Counted from the stretch's first letter, positions 1 through 9,665 are shown. The stretch: 64,000 nucleotides of DNA from Allobosea sp. Root483D1 (GCF_001429505.1 NZ_LMJW01000004.1:60531-124530); one strand, 5' to 3'. The notes: a model not told the origin generated them from the sequence alone. Program-made: numbers and translations.

Positions 1-21
1 CCCCAAGAAGGTCGGCAGAGT

Positions 22-97
<76 letters not shown>

Positions 98-820
98 AAT
101 CTTCCTTGTAAATGGCTGGTTTTCTGGCAATTCGGTTCAGCGCTGCGGCGCTAGCCCCGACATCTATTCGTCGTAGACGTCGAGCGGTCCTTGCCTCACG
201 GCCAATGCGCCCTAAGCCCATGGCGATGGCCGTGCCGCCATCGCCGATTATCTCCATTGCCTCTACGGTAGCCGGTCGGATGCGGCAGAAAAAGGAAACT
301 GCTCCAACGGTGAGGAGGTAACTCCCCAAGGGCAGTGTCGGCGGAACCGACCTCGTTTCTATCGAGCTGCCGCGAAATCCTGCACGCAACGGTCGCTGGC
401 CTGCCCCGGATCGGGGATGGGGTTCAGGGCGTCGATGGCGCGAAGGGCGCGGTCCTGCCGATGCCGGTCGCCTTGCAGCCGCTTCCCGCCGAGGTCGAAC
501 AGCGGATCAGCAGCTGCACGGCTATCAATACGCGCTGATCGTCGACCCAAAGAGCCGCAAAATGGGAAGGTTATCTTGAGCGGCTGGGTAGGCAGGGAGG
601 ATCATCCCATAAGGGGAATTATATTCAGCCATTTATTCTGAATAGAATTTTGTGAACCGCCCACTGAGTCCAGCTATAACTGTGTAATAATATGCTGGAT
701 GAACCGTTCTTTTTAAAAAATACTTCTCTTGACCACTTGTACTGCTGGCCGTCATCGTGAAAGATAGAGGGTTGCGAGGGTCGCGCCCTGTCAAACCATT
801 CGCTCTATGCGAGGTGCGCG
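98..820. other. Gene-poor, AT-richer stretch after the tRNA
   Basis: About 720 bp without a convincing gene. Small ORFs exist on both strands but lack good ribosome sites and family motifs. Roughly 600-760 is clearly more AT-rich than the rest of the window and includes a run of A after a T-rich segment near 712-720. Being next to a tRNA 3' end, it could be a decayed integration scar, but I see no integrase and no direct repeat of the tRNA end within the window. The promoter of the monooxygenase gene at 821 should lie at its right edge. Confidence 0.5.
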
Positions 821-2167
821 ATGTCCAATGCCGGCCGCCAGCTCACGCTCAACCTGTTCATCTATCCCGGCGGCCACCATGAGGCGGCCTGGCGCTACAA
901 GGAGTCGGAGCCGGAGCGAGTGCTCGACATCCGCTACTATCAGGAATTGGCGCAGAAGGCCGAGGCTGCAAAGTTCGATGCGGTCTTCCTCGCCGACGGC
1001 CCGTCTTTGGCGGAGAACGTCCGCTATTCCTCGCGTGTTCGCTTGGAGCCGGTGACCTGGTTGACCGCGATCGCCGCGGCGACCGAGAAGATCGGCCTGA
1101 TCGGCACGGCCTCGACGACCTATAACGAGCCCTACAACCTCGCTCGGCTCTTTGCCTCGCTCGACCATATCAGCGGCGGCCGCGCCGGCTGGAACATCGT
1201 CACCACCAGCGATGCCGGGGCAGCCCATAATTTCGGGCTGCCGGAGCATCCGCCACATGGCGAGCGCTATGAAAAGGCTCGCGAATTCCTCGACGTCGTC
1301 ACCAAGCTCTGGGACAGCTGGGAGGACGATGCGCTCGTTGCCGACCCGCAGAGCGGCATTTTCGCCGATGCCGACAAGGTCCACCGCATCGACCATGTCG
1401 GAAAGCACTACAGGGTGCGCGGGCCCCTCAACGTCTCGCGCTCGCCGCAGGGGCGGCCGGTCTACGTCCAGGCCGGCTCCTCGGAAGACGGCCGCTCCTT
1501 CGCCGCCCAGTTCGCCGAGGCGATCTTCACGGCGCATCAGACGCTTGGCAGCGCGCAGGAATTCTATTCCGACATCAAAACCCGCGCCGCCGCGCTCGGT
1601 CGCCGACCGGATCATCTCCGCGTCCTGCCCGGGATCAGCCCCTTCCTCGGCTCGACGCAGGTCGAGGCCGATCGACTCGAGGAGGAGATCAACGAGCTGA
1701 TCCAGCCGGCCGCCTCGCTGGACCAGCTCAAGCGCATGATCGGCGTCGATCTCAGCGGTTACGACCTCGACGGACCCGTGCCGCGCCACATCATCGACAC
1801 CAACGGGCCGAAGGGGCTGGCGAGCCGCTTCCAGCTCGTCGTCGACATCGTCGACCGCGAGAATCCGACGATCCGCCAATTGATCCAGCGTCTCGCGGGT
1901 GCGCGCGGGCATCGCGTCGTCGTCGGCACGCCGGAGCATGTCGCCAATGAGATCCAGACCTGGTTCGAGCAGGGCGCGGCCGATGGCTTCAATGTCATGC
2001 CGCCCTGGCTGACCGGGGGCTTCGACAGCTTCGTCGCCGAGGTCGTCCCGATCCTGCGCAAGCGCGGCCTGTTCCGGCAGGACTATTCCGGCGCGACCTT
2101 GCGCGACCATTACGCGCTGCCGCGGCCGGAGAGCCTCTTCGCCGCGGAGCAGCGCAAGAGCGCCTGA
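821..2167 (+). CDS. NtaA/SnaA/DszA-family flavin-dependent monooxygenase
   Basis: A 448-aa luciferase-like (LLM) monooxygenase that would use FMNH2 from a separate reductase. The start is LNLFIYPGGHHEAAWR, the family's usual opening. The signature GWNIVTT followed by NFG lies near residues 125-145, and HGERYEKAREF follows. Length fits NtaA/DszA-type enzymes (about 440-460 aa). GAGG 7 bp upstream of the ATG supports the start. An SsuABC-like importer follows 91 bp downstream, suggesting that the enzyme oxidises an imported sulfonate, thioether or amine. The substrate cannot be told from sequence, and no flavin reductase gene is adjacent. Confidence 0.88.
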   Translation: MSNAGRQLTLNLFIYPGGHHEAAWRYKESEPERVLDIRYYQELAQKAEAAKFDAVFLADGPSLAENVRYSSRVRLEPVTWLTAIAAATEKIGLIGTASTTYNEPYNLARLFASLDHISGGRAGWNIVTTSDAGAAHNFGLPEHPPHGERYEKAREFLDVVTKLWDSWEDDALVADPQSGIFADADKVHRIDHVGKHYRVRGPLNVSRSPQGRPVYVQAGSSEDGRSFAAQFAEAIFTAHQTLGSAQEFYSDIKTRAAALGRRPDHLRVLPGISPFLGSTQVEADRLEEEINELIQPAASLDQLKRMIGVDLSGYDLDGPVPRHIIDTNGPKGLASRFQLVVDIVDRENPTIRQLIQRLAGARGHRVVVGTPEHVANEIQTWFEQGAADGFNVMPPWLTGGFDSFVAEVVPILRKRGLFRQDYSGATLRDHYALPRPESLFAAEQRKSA

Positions 2168-2258
2168 GGCGTTCGGCGGCGCCGACAACCTTCCCAATGC
2201 GTGACGCAGTGCGGGCCCCGCCCGTCAAGCGATGACGCATGCCCATCGAGGACATCAG

Positions 2259-3272
2259 ATGAAACTGAGCTACCTCCTGCCCCTTGCAGCCGCACTGCTG
2301 GCCGGCCCTGTTGCCGCCCAACCCTTGGCGGAGACCGCACCGATCCCCGAGCGCGTCCCACCGGGGACAACTTTGGTGATCGGCGATCCGCAGACCAGGG
2401 TCACGCTCACTCTGTCGGGAGAGCTCGCCAAGCTGCCCTTCAAGGTCGAATGGGCCAATATCTCCGGCGGCCCGCAGACGATCGAGGCCTTCCGCGCCAA
2501 GGCGCTGGACATCGGCGCCGTCGCCGATATCCCGCCGATTCATGCGCAGTGGACTGGGCTCGACGTCAGGATCGTCGCGGCGAAGTTCCGGCGCGATCCG
2601 GTCGGCCACCCGATCTATGTGATCGCCACGGCGCCGGGCTCCGGCATTTCGAGGCTCGAGGATATCAAGGGTCGCAAGATCGCCTTCAGCCCCGGCCAGG
2701 CGCAGGGCGCGCTGGTGCTGCGTGTGCTGAAGAAACTCAACCTCCGGCATGACGAGGTCCAGCTCGTCGAACTGCCGAGCGTCGGCGACGCCTATGTCAA
2801 TGCGCTGGCGAGCAAGCTCGTTGATGCCGCGCCGATCGCGGAGGCGAACAAGCAGCGCTTCGTCCAGAACTATGAGCGCGACGGCGCGAGGGCGCTGCCG
2901 CACGGCCTGCGCGATGATCCCGCCTATCTCTACGTCGTCAAGGCCTCGCTGGAGGACCCCGGCAAGGCGGCGGCGATCCGCGCCTATGTCCAGGCCTGGG
3001 GCCGTGCCACGAAATGGGTCGAGACCCATCCCGAGGAGTGGATCAAGGGCTACTACGTCAAGGATCAGGGCCTCAAAGCTGATTCCGGCCGCTTCCTGGT
3101 CGAATCCAACGGCGATCCCGACGTGCCGCTCGACTGGAGCGGGGCGATCGAGCGCCAGCAGGAGACGATCGACCTCCTCGCCGCCGAGCTGAAGAAGCCG
3201 GTGCTGAAGGCGCAGGCGCTGTTCGACCGGCGCTTCGAGCAGGTCGCCGGCGCGGCCTATCAGGGAGAATGA
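2259..3272 (+). CDS. ABC transporter substrate-binding protein (SsuA/NitT-TauT type)
   Basis: Periplasmic binding protein of the aliphatic sulfonate/nitrate/taurine class. Starting at 2259 gives MKLSYLLPLAAALLAGPVAAQ, a clean Sec signal peptide, with GAGGA 6 bp upstream; an in-frame ATG at 2232 would spoil the signal. Mature features include IGDPQTRVTL and a GSGISRLEDIKGRKIAF segment typical of SsuA-like proteins. About 337 aa. Its stop codon overlaps the permease start (ATGA), so the two are translationally coupled. The ligand is unknown; the neighbouring monooxygenase makes a sulfur compound plausible. Confidence 0.88.
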   Translation: MKLSYLLPLAAALLAGPVAAQPLAETAPIPERVPPGTTLVIGDPQTRVTLTLSGELAKLPFKVEWANISGGPQTIEAFRAKALDIGAVADIPPIHAQWTGLDVRIVAAKFRRDPVGHPIYVIATAPGSGISRLEDIKGRKIAFSPGQAQGALVLRVLKKLNLRHDEVQLVELPSVGDAYVNALASKLVDAAPIAEANKQRFVQNYERDGARALPHGLRDDPAYLYVVKASLEDPGKAAAIRAYVQAWGRATKWVETHPEEWIKGYYVKDQGLKADSGRFLVESNGDPDVPLDWSGAIERQQETIDLLAAELKKPVLKAQALFDRRFEQVAGAAYQGE

Positions 3273-4153
3273 GCATGGCCGACATCTCGCTCTCCGGCGC
3301 GCATGGCGCCGCCGATCCCGGCTGGCTCAAGCTCGCGCGTAGCCAGCCTGCGGGCGTGGCTGACAAGCCCCGCCGCCGGCGCAAGCTCGGCCCGGGCCGG
3401 CCGATCCCCTACGGCGCTGCGCTCGGCCCGGTACTGCTGCTCATCCTCTGGAGCATCGGATCAGCGACCGGCTTCATCGACGACCGCATCCTCTCGGCGC
3501 CCTGGACGGTGGCGACCACGGGCTTGGAGCTGATCCAGGACGGGCGCCTGCAGGAGAACCTCTGGACCTCGTTCCAGCGCTCCTTCTGGGGCCTGTTCTG
3601 GGGCATCATCGCCGGCGCCACGCTCGGCGTCATCGCCGGCCTCAGCCGCATCGGCGAATACCTCGTCGACGGCCCGATCCAGATCAAGCGCGCCATCCCG
3701 GCGCTGGCGCTCATCCCGCTGCTGATGCTCTGGTTCGGCATCGGCGAGGGCATGAAGATCCTGACGATCGCACTGATCACCTTCGCGCCGATCTATATCC
3801 AGACCCATGACGGCCTGCGCTCGACCGATGCCCGCTTCATCGAGCTGGCCGAGACGCTCGATCTCTCCAACACGCAGTTCCTGCGCCATGTCGTGCTGCC
3901 GGCGGCGCTGCCCGGCTTCCTGCTCGGCCTGCGCTTCGGCGTCACCTATTCCTGGCTCGCCCTTGTCGTGGTCGAGCAGGTCAACGCCACCTCTGGCCTC
4001 GGCTACATGATCAACCTCGCCCGCACCTATGGCCAGACCGAGGTCATCATCCTGTGCCTCGCCGTCTATGCCGCGCTCGGCCTGAGCTCGGACTGGCTCG
4101 TCCGCTTCATCACCCGAAAGGCTCTGCCATGGCGCAAGATTCTGGCCGACTGA
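3269..4153 (+). CDS. ABC transporter permease (SsuC type)
   Basis: A 294-aa inner-membrane permease. After a basic, proline-rich cytoplasmic start (about residues 1-45) come hydrophobic segments and the BPD_transp_1 EAA-type loop ELAETLDLSNTQFLRHVVLPAALPG near residues 190-215, which docks on the ATPase. It starts within the stop of the binding-protein gene, and its 3' end overlaps the ATPase gene by 25 bp. ATG at 3275 is an alternative start. Completes a three-gene importer with its neighbours. Confidence 0.9.
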   Translation: MSMADISLSGAHGAADPGWLKLARSQPAGVADKPRRRRKLGPGRPIPYGAALGPVLLLILWSIGSATGFIDDRILSAPWTVATTGLELIQDGRLQENLWTSFQRSFWGLFWGIIAGATLGVIAGLSRIGEYLVDGPIQIKRAIPALALIPLLMLWFGIGEGMKILTIALITFAPIYIQTHDGLRSTDARFIELAETLDLSNTQFLRHVVLPAALPGFLLGLRFGVTYSWLALVVVEQVNATSGLGYMINLARTYGQTEVIILCLAVYAALGLSSDWLVRFITRKALPWRKILAD

Positions 4154-4878
4154 CCCAGCCGCCCGTCGTCGCGGTTCGCGGCCTCACTCGCCGCTATGGC
4201 GAGCGCACCATCATCGACGATGTCGATCTCGACATCGGCCGCGGCGAGTTCGTCGCCTTGCTCGGCCGCTCGGGCTCGGGCAAGAGCACCTTCCTGCGCG
4301 CGCTTGCCGGGCTCGACCATGGCGTGCCCGGCTCCGGCCGGCTCGGCACGCCCGATGCGGTCTCGGTCGTCTTCCAGGATGCACGCCTGCTGCCGTGGAA
4401 GAAGGTCGTCGACAATGTCTCGCTCGGGCTGAAGAGCGAGACGCCGCGCGAGCGCGCTTTGCACGCCCTCGCCGAGGTCGAGCTGACGGCGCGGGCGCAG
4501 GCCTGGCCCACCCAGCTCTCAGGCGGCGAGCAGCAGCGCGCCGCTCTCGCCCGCTCGCTGGTGCGTGAGCCCGAGCTGCTGTTGCTCGACGAGCCCTTCG
4601 GCGCGCTCGATGCGCTGACCCGCTTGCGCATGCAGGCGCTATTGCTCGATCTCTGCGCCCGCCATCGCCCCGCCGTGCTGCTCGTCACCCATGACGTCGA
4701 CGAAGCGATCCATCTGGCCCAGCGCGTGCTCGTGCTCGACGAAGGCCGCTTCGTCGTCGACCTCAAGGTCGATCTTCCGACCGAGGCGGGACCGCGGCAG
4801 CGGCGTTTCGCCGAGGTGCGTGGCCAATTGCTGAGCAGCCTCGGCGTGACCCAGGAGGAGCTGCGCCGCGTCGCCTGA
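4129..4878 (+). CDS. ABC transporter ATP-binding protein (SsuB type)
   Basis: A 249-aa ATPase. Walker A GRSGSGKST is at residues 46-54, followed by the Q-loop region (VVFQDARLLPW), signature LSGGEQQR, Walker B LLLLDEPFGALD and the switch histidine in VLLVTHDVDEA. The start at 4129 gives MAQDSGR and the normal family length; upstream in-frame codons from 4054 only read through the permease gene in another frame. It energises the permease encoded just upstream. Confidence 0.92.
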   Translation: MAQDSGRLTQPPVVAVRGLTRRYGERTIIDDVDLDIGRGEFVALLGRSGSGKSTFLRALAGLDHGVPGSGRLGTPDAVSVVFQDARLLPWKKVVDNVSLGLKSETPRERALHALAEVELTARAQAWPTQLSGGEQQRAALARSLVREPELLLLDEPFGALDALTRLRMQALLLDLCARHRPAVLLVTHDVDEAIHLAQRVLVLDEGRFVVDLKVDLPTEAGPRQRRFAEVRGQLLSSLGVTQEELRRVA

Positions 4879-4887
4879 GCGGCTCAG

Positions 4888-6096
4888 CTACTTCTTGATC
4901 GCCGGGCAGGCGCTCTGGGCGAGCGGGCGGAAGGCCTGGTCGCCGGGGATGGTGGCGACGAGGTCGTAGAGGTCCCATTCGCCCTTCGACTCCGCCGGCT
5001 TCTTGACCTGGAAGACGTAGAAATCGTGCACCATGCGCCCGTCCTCGCGGAGCTTGGCATTGCGCACGACCTCGTCCTCGATCGGCAGCTCGCGCATCTT
5101 GGCGATCACCGTCTTGGCCTCGTCCGACTTTCCGGCGACGACCGCCTTGAGATAGTGCCGGACCGAGGAATAGACGCCGGCCTGGATCGCGGAGGGCACC
5201 GCGCCATGCGCCGCCTTGAAGCGCTCCGAGAAGGCGCGGGTGCGCTCGTCGATATCCCAGTAGAAGCCTTCGGTCAGGATCGTGCCCTGCGCCGAGGCAA
5301 GGCCGACGCTCTTCACGTCCATCGCGGTCAGGAAGAAGGCGACCAGTTTCTGCTTGTCCTGGCCGATGCCGAAATCGCGCGCCGTCTTGATGCCGGCGAC
5401 GGTATCGCCGCCGGCATTGGCGAGCGCGATCAGGTCAGCGCCGGAGCCCTGCGCGGTCAGGAGCTGCGACGAGAGATCGACCGCCGGGAAGGCGTGCCGG
5501 ACCGAGCCGACATAGCTGCCACCCTTGGCGGTGACGAGGGTCTTGGCGTCGGCTTCTAGCTGGTGGCCGAGCGCGTAGTCGGCAGTGACCAGATACCATT
5601 TGGTGCCGGGCTTGGTCAGGTGGTTGGCGATCCCGGCGACCTGGACATAGGTGTCCCACATCCACTGGACGACATGGTCGGGCTGGCAGGCGTCGCCGGT
5701 CAGGCGTGCCGTGCCGCCGGGGAAGAGGCCGACGCGGTTCTTGTCCTTCAGCAGCGGCGGGATGGCGAGCTGCAGCGAGGCGTTCGACATGTCGGCGAGC
5801 ACATCGACACCCTGCCGGTCGATCCATTCCCGCGCGATCGCCGAGCCGACATCGGCCTTGTTCTGATGGTCGGCCGAGACCACCTCGATCTTCATGCCCG
5901 AGCATTCCGCCTTCAGGCAATCCTCGACCGCCATGCGGGCAGCAGTGATCGAGCCCTTGCCAGTGATGTCGGAATAGACGCCAGACATGTCGGTGAGCAC
6001 GCCGATCTTGATGGCGCCGTCCGAGATTTCGGCGGCGGCGGGCAGAGCGCCGAACAATGCGGTGGCGACAGCGAGCGCCGAGACCAGACCCTTCAT
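4888..6096 (-). CDS. ABC transporter substrate-binding protein, Liv/amide type
   Basis: A 402-aa type I periplasmic binding protein (Peripla_BP_6). Signal peptide MKGLVSALAVATALFGALPAAAE, then IKIGVLTDMSGVYSDITGKGS, the standard LivJ-like opening. Ribosome site GGGAGGAATT sits about 6 bp before the ATG. It is the last gene of a minus-strand operon behind the cyclase, BKACE and SMP-30 genes, but no Liv permease or ATPase gene is nearby, so partner subunits must be encoded elsewhere. The ligand is probably a carboxylate or amide handled by the operon's enzymes (inference). Confidence 0.88.
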   Translation of the reverse strand: MKGLVSALAVATALFGALPAAAEISDGAIKIGVLTDMSGVYSDITGKGSITAARMAVEDCLKAECSGMKIEVVSADHQNKADVGSAIAREWIDRQGVDVLADMSNASLQLAIPPLLKDKNRVGLFPGGTARLTGDACQPDHVVQWMWDTYVQVAGIANHLTKPGTKWYLVTADYALGHQLEADAKTLVTAKGGSYVGSVRHAFPAVDLSSQLLTAQGSGADLIALANAGGDTVAGIKTARDFGIGQDKQKLVAFFLTAMDVKSVGLASAQGTILTEGFYWDIDERTRAFSERFKAAHGAVPSAIQAGVYSSVRHYLKAVVAGKSDEAKTVIAKMRELPIEDEVVRNAKLREDGRMVHDFYVFQVKKPAESKGEWDLYDLVATIPGDQAFRPLAQSACPAIKK

Positions 6097-6127
6097 GTGA
6101 ATTCCTCCCGTGGTGTTTTCGTCGTTG

Positions 6128-7156
6128 CTAGCGGTCGCGCCAGTGCGCCATCGGCAGGCCGGCGACCGGTGATCTGAAGCAGGGGATGCGGCTGCCGCGC
6201 AGGCTGCCGATATAGGCGGTACGAAGATCGGCTCCGCCGAAGGTGATGCTGGCGAACCAGGGCGCGATCGCGCCGCCGCAGGCGAGCATCAACTCAGGGG
6301 TTACTTCGTCCCGAGCAAAGGCCGCCATCAGCGCCTTGCCGGCCGCGCTGCCGCGATCGTCGTCGAGCAGGATGCGAAGGTCGCCTTCGGGCGTGATCGC
6401 GAAGACCCGGTCGACCATCACATGCGTGCCCCAGAGATTGCCATGGGCGTCGAAGGCAATGCCGTCGATGAAGGCGCCATGGTCGCTCGGGCCGAAAATC
6501 TCGCGATCGGTGAGGCAGCCATCGGGCTGGACGCGCAGCCGGGTAACCCGGCAGGCGCAGGTCTCGGCGACGTAGAGCCATTCTTCCCTGGCATCGAGCC
6601 GGATCTCGTTGGTGAAGGCGAATCCATCCGCGACGATGCGCAGCCGCCCGCCATCATAGAGCGCGACATAGCCGTCGCGGACATCGGGGCTCATCGCCCG
6701 CATCCAGTTTGTCGTCCGGGTCGAGATCGTCAGCCAGATCCGGTCCTTGCTGTCGCGCAGCACGAAATTGACCTTGCCGATCGCCTGCCCGTCGATGGCG
6801 TCGACCAGTACGCGGGTTTCGCCCGAGCGCGTCATCGCCTCCAGCCGGTCGGTGCCAAAATTCGAGATCAGCACGTCGCCATTGCGGGCGAAGGCGAGGC
6901 CGTTCGGCAAGGTGCCGGAGACGAAGCGCGCCTCCTCGTCGGCAGCCTCGGCGAAACCGCGGCTCGCCGTCTGCGTGATCAGCTCCTGCGTGCCATCCGG
7001 CCTGATATGCACCACGCCGCCGCGCGCATCGGCACTCCAGAGCGAGCCGTCACGCTCGGCGAGTATGCACTCCGGCCGCTGCAGGCCTTCGCCGATATAG
7101 CCAAGCGCGGCGGGATCGATGGTGAAGCCGTCGAGCGGGTTAAGGCGAGGCGACAT
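6128..7156 (-). CDS. SMP-30/gluconolactonase/LRE family protein
   Basis: A 342-aa six-bladed beta-propeller protein related to gluconolactonases and SMP-30. Motifs include GEGLQRPECILAERDGSLWSA, the family's metal-binding N-terminal region with a conserved Glu; LPNGLAFARNGDVLISNFG; and FIDGIAFDAHGNLWGT. The start at 7156 (MSPRLNPLDG) is 8 bp after the BKACE stop codon. A much longer open frame reaches 7777 but reads through the BKACE gene. Likely a cytoplasmic lactonase opening a cyclic intermediate made by this operon (inference). Confidence 0.85.
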   Translation of the reverse strand: MSPRLNPLDGFTIDPAALGYIGEGLQRPECILAERDGSLWSADARGGVVHIRPDGTQELITQTASRGFAEAADEEARFVSGTLPNGLAFARNGDVLISNFGTDRLEAMTRSGETRVLVDAIDGQAIGKVNFVLRDSKDRIWLTISTRTTNWMRAMSPDVRDGYVALYDGGRLRIVADGFAFTNEIRLDAREEWLYVAETCACRVTRLRVQPDGCLTDREIFGPSDHGAFIDGIAFDAHGNLWGTHVMVDRVFAITPEGDLRILLDDDRGSAAGKALMAAFARDEVTPELMLACGGAIAPWFASITFGGADLRTAYIGSLRGSRIPCFRSPVAGLPMAHWRDR

Positions 7157-7164
7157 CCCAGCTC

Positions 7165-8091
7165 CTAGAAATTCACGCGGTCGCCGCCCTTGAGGCCGAG
7201 CGTCGCGCGGGCCTCCTCGGGCGTGGCGATCTCGTAGCCGAGCTCCTCGACGATGCGGCGGATCTTGGCGACCTGCTCGGCATTGGAGGTCGCAAGCTTG
7301 CCCTTGCCGATGAACAGGCTGTCCTCGAGCCCGACGCGGACATTGCCGCCCAGCATCGCGGCTTGTGTGCAGAACGCCATCTGGTGGCGCCCAGCGGCGA
7401 GCACCGACCAGTGATAATCCTTGCCGAAGAGCTTGTCGGCCGTGCGCTTCATGAACATCAGGTTGTCGAGATCGGCGCCGATGCCCCCCAGAATGCCGAA
7501 GATCAGTTGCAGGAAGACCGGCGGCCGGAACCAGCCGCGATCGAGGCAATGCGCGAGATTGTAGAGGTGGCCGACATCGTAGCACTCGTGCTCGAACTTG
7601 GTGCCGTGGCCCTCGCCGAGCAGTTTGTAGATGCGCTCGATGTCGCCGAAGGTGTTGCGGAAGATGAAGTCTTTGGTGTTCGCGAGGTAAGGCTGCTCCC
7701 AGGGGTGCTTCCAGTCGCTGTACTTCTCCGCCAGCGGATGCAGCGCGAAGTTCATCGAGCCCATGTTGAGCGAGCACATCTCCGGCGCGGCCTTCAGCGG
7801 CGCGGCGAGGCGCTCCTCGACCGTCATGGTCAGGCCGCCGCCGGTGGTGATGTTTACGACAGCATCGGTCGCCTGCTTGATCCGCGGCAGGAACTCCATG
7901 AACACCGCAGGATCCGGCGTCGGACGGCCGTCTTTCGGGTCTCGTGCATGCAAATGCAGGATCGCCGCGCCCGCCTCCGCCGCCGCGATCGCCTGGCTCG
8001 CGATCTCGTCCGGCGTGATCGGCAGATGCTCCGACATGGTCGGCGTATGGATGCCGCCGGTGATGGCGCAGGTGATGATGATCTTGCTCAC
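7165..8091 (-). CDS. BKACE-family beta-keto acid cleavage enzyme (DUF849)
   Basis: A 308-aa member of the DUF849/3-keto-5-aminohexanoate cleavage family, which splits beta-keto acids with acetyl-CoA using Zn2+. The metal site HLHARD (His46 and His48) and the GGIHTPTMSEHLPITPDEIA opening are typical. I chose a GTG start at 8091 giving (M)SKIIITCAITGG: AAGGAGAG lies just upstream and the length matches the family, while the open frame to 8244 overlaps the cyclase gene. BKACE members vary in substrate, so no specific ketoacid is assigned. Confidence 0.9.
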   Translation of the reverse strand: MSKIIITCAITGGIHTPTMSEHLPITPDEIASQAIAAAEAGAAILHLHARDPKDGRPTPDPAVFMEFLPRIKQATDAVVNITTGGGLTMTVEERLAAPLKAAPEMCSLNMGSMNFALHPLAEKYSDWKHPWEQPYLANTKDFIFRNTFGDIERIYKLLGEGHGTKFEHECYDVGHLYNLAHCLDRGWFRPPVFLQLIFGILGGIGADLDNLMFMKRTADKLFGKDYHWSVLAAGRHQMAFCTQAAMLGGNVRVGLEDSLFIGKGKLATSNAEQVAKIRRIVEELGYEIATPEEARATLGLKGGDRVNF

Positions 8092-8114
8092 GTAGCTCTC
8101 CTTCGTCCCTGCGT

Positions 8115-8894
8115 TCAGCCCGGAAAAATTGCCACGGCCCGGGTCCAGCCGGCCGAGCCGTTGCGGACCTTCACCGGCAGGCAGCTGATCATGAAGCCGG
8201 TCGCCGGCAGCGCTTCGAGATTGTGCAGCTTCTCGATCTGGCAATAGCCGGCCTCGCGCCCGGCCTTGTGGCCTTCCCAGATCAGCGAGGCGTCGCCGGT
8301 CTCGGCGAAACGGCGGGCGGTATGGCTGAACGGCGCGTCCCAGCTCCAGCCATCGGTGCCGACCACCTTGATGCCCTGCCGCACCAGATGCAGCGTCGCC
8401 TCGCGGCCGAAACCGCAGCCGGAATCGACATAGTCGGCCTCGCCATAGCGTGCGCCGGCCCGTGTGTTGGCGATGACGATCTCCAGCGGGCTTAAGCTGT
8501 GGCCGATGCGCGCGAGTTCGGCGTCGATCTCGGCGGGCGTGACGACATGGCCATCAGGCAGATCGCGGAAATCGAGCTTCACGCCGGGCTGCAGGAACCA
8601 GTCGAGCGGGCATTCGTCGATCCTGAGCGCCGGCGCGCCGCCATCCTGGGTCGGATGGTAATGCCAGGGCGCGTCGACATGGGTGCCGTTATGGGTCGAG
8701 ATCGTCGCAAGCTCGACCGCCCAGCCCATGCCGTCCGGGAGCTGCTCGGGCGTCAGCCCCGGAAACGCCGCCGCAATGTCCTTCGCCGTCGCCTCATGCG
8801 TGCGATAATCGATCCTGACCTTCTGGAAGGGCGGGTCGGCAGGGACGTCGTTCTCGAGCGGAATCGACAGGTCGACGAGGCGGCCAGGCAGCAT
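8115..8894 (-). CDS. Cyclase-family metal hydrolase (kynurenine formamidase-like)
   Basis: A 259-aa cyclase-family protein (Pfam Cyclase; relatives include kynurenine formamidase and isatin hydrolase). The metal-binding motif [14 protein letters not shown] spans residues 68-81 (His68, His72, Asp74, His78). GGGAGG precedes the ATG by about 11 bp. First gene of the minus-strand operon running to 4888, with gaps of 23, 8 and 31 bp. It is divergent from the TetR gene at 9015, which is the likely regulator. It probably hydrolyses a ring amide or lactone. Confidence 0.88.
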   Translation of the reverse strand: MLPGRLVDLSIPLENDVPADPPFQKVRIDYRTHEATAKDIAAAFPGLTPEQLPDGMGWAVELATISTHNGTHVDAPWHYHPTQDGGAPALRIDECPLDWFLQPGVKLDFRDLPDGHVVTPAEIDAELARIGHSLSPLEIVIANTRAGARYGEADYVDSGCGFGREATLHLVRQGIKVVGTDGWSWDAPFSHTARRFAETGDASLIWEGHKAGREAGYCQIEKLHNLEALPATGFMISCLPVKVRNGSAGWTRAVAIFPG

Positions 8895-9014
8895 GCCGGT
8901 GTGTCCTCCCGGAGCGTGTGTTGTCTATGGTTCGAATTTGGACGAACGTCCGACCTATAGCAAGCCCGCCGCTTTCTGGTAAGAGCGGATTTGCTGGGAT
9001 TTCCGGAGGGCACG

Positions 9015-9665
9015 ATGTCCGCGATGCCGACGCGCGACCGCATTCTCGACGCTGCCGAGCGGCTCTTCGCCGAGCGCGGCGGTGCCGACGGCGCCTCCAT
9101 GCGCGATCTTGCCGCCGCGGCGGGCGTGCGGCTCTCGCAGCTCAGCTATCATTTCGGCTCGAAGGAGGCGCTTTACCGCGCCGTCTTCGCCCGCCGGGCG
9201 CATGCCCTGGCGCTGGCGCGCGCCCAGGCGCTCGGTGAGGCTCTGGCCCGGCCGGCGCTCGACATCGGCGAGATCGTCGCCGCCTTCATCGGCCCCTCCG
9301 TGCGCCAGCGTTTCACGGAGGGCGTCCAGGGCGCCGCCTTCGCCATGATGACCGCCCGCGAAGCCGTCGACCCGCGCGAGGCGGCGCGCGGCGTCCTCGC
9401 CGAGCATTTCGACCCGACCGCCAGGCAGTTTCTCACCGCACTCGGCAAGCTCTATCCGCAAGCTCCGACCGGCGCCCTGGTCGACGCCTATCTGTTCATG
9501 GTCGGCGCGCTCGTGATGACCATGGCCGCCGGCGACCGCGCGGTACGGCTCGATCAGGAACGCGATTCCGTTCCCGTGGCCGAGAACGCCGATCTCCTGC
9601 TGCAGCGCCTGACCGGCTTCTGTGCCGGCGGCATCGAAGGGTTGCTGAGCGGCCGCCCCGGCTGA
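9015..9665 (+). CDS. TetR/AcrR-family transcriptional regulator
   Basis: About 216 aa. N-terminal TetR DNA-binding domain PTRDRILDAAERLFAERGG, followed by ASMRDLAAAAGV and LSYHFGSKEALYRAVF (residues about 4-55); the C-terminal helical domain is the ligand part. GGAGG 5 bp before 9015 fixes the start; a TTG at 8991 is less likely. It is divergent from the cyclase operon across a 120-bp gap that contains GTTCG-N8-CGAAC (8930-8947), a possible operator. The Rid gene follows after 30 bp. Confidence 0.9.
   Translation: MSAMPTRDRILDAAERLFAERGGADGASMRDLAAAAGVRLSQLSYHFGSKEALYRAVFARRAHALALARAQALGEALARPALDIGEIVAAFIGPSVRQRFTEGVQGAAFAMMTAREAVDPREAARGVLAEHFDPTARQFLTALGKLYPQAPTGALVDAYLFMVGALVMTMAAGDRAVRLDQERDSVPVAENADLLLQRLTGFCAGGIEGLLSGRPG

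Noticed and set aside
791..2197. Long minus-strand ORF opposite the flavin monooxygenase
   Set aside because: Arg/Asp/Gly-biased shadow of GC-rich coding DNA; the plus-strand protein has clear family motifs.
7157..7777. Upstream extension of the SMP-30 frame
   Set aside because: Reads through the BKACE gene in another frame; homology begins at 7156.
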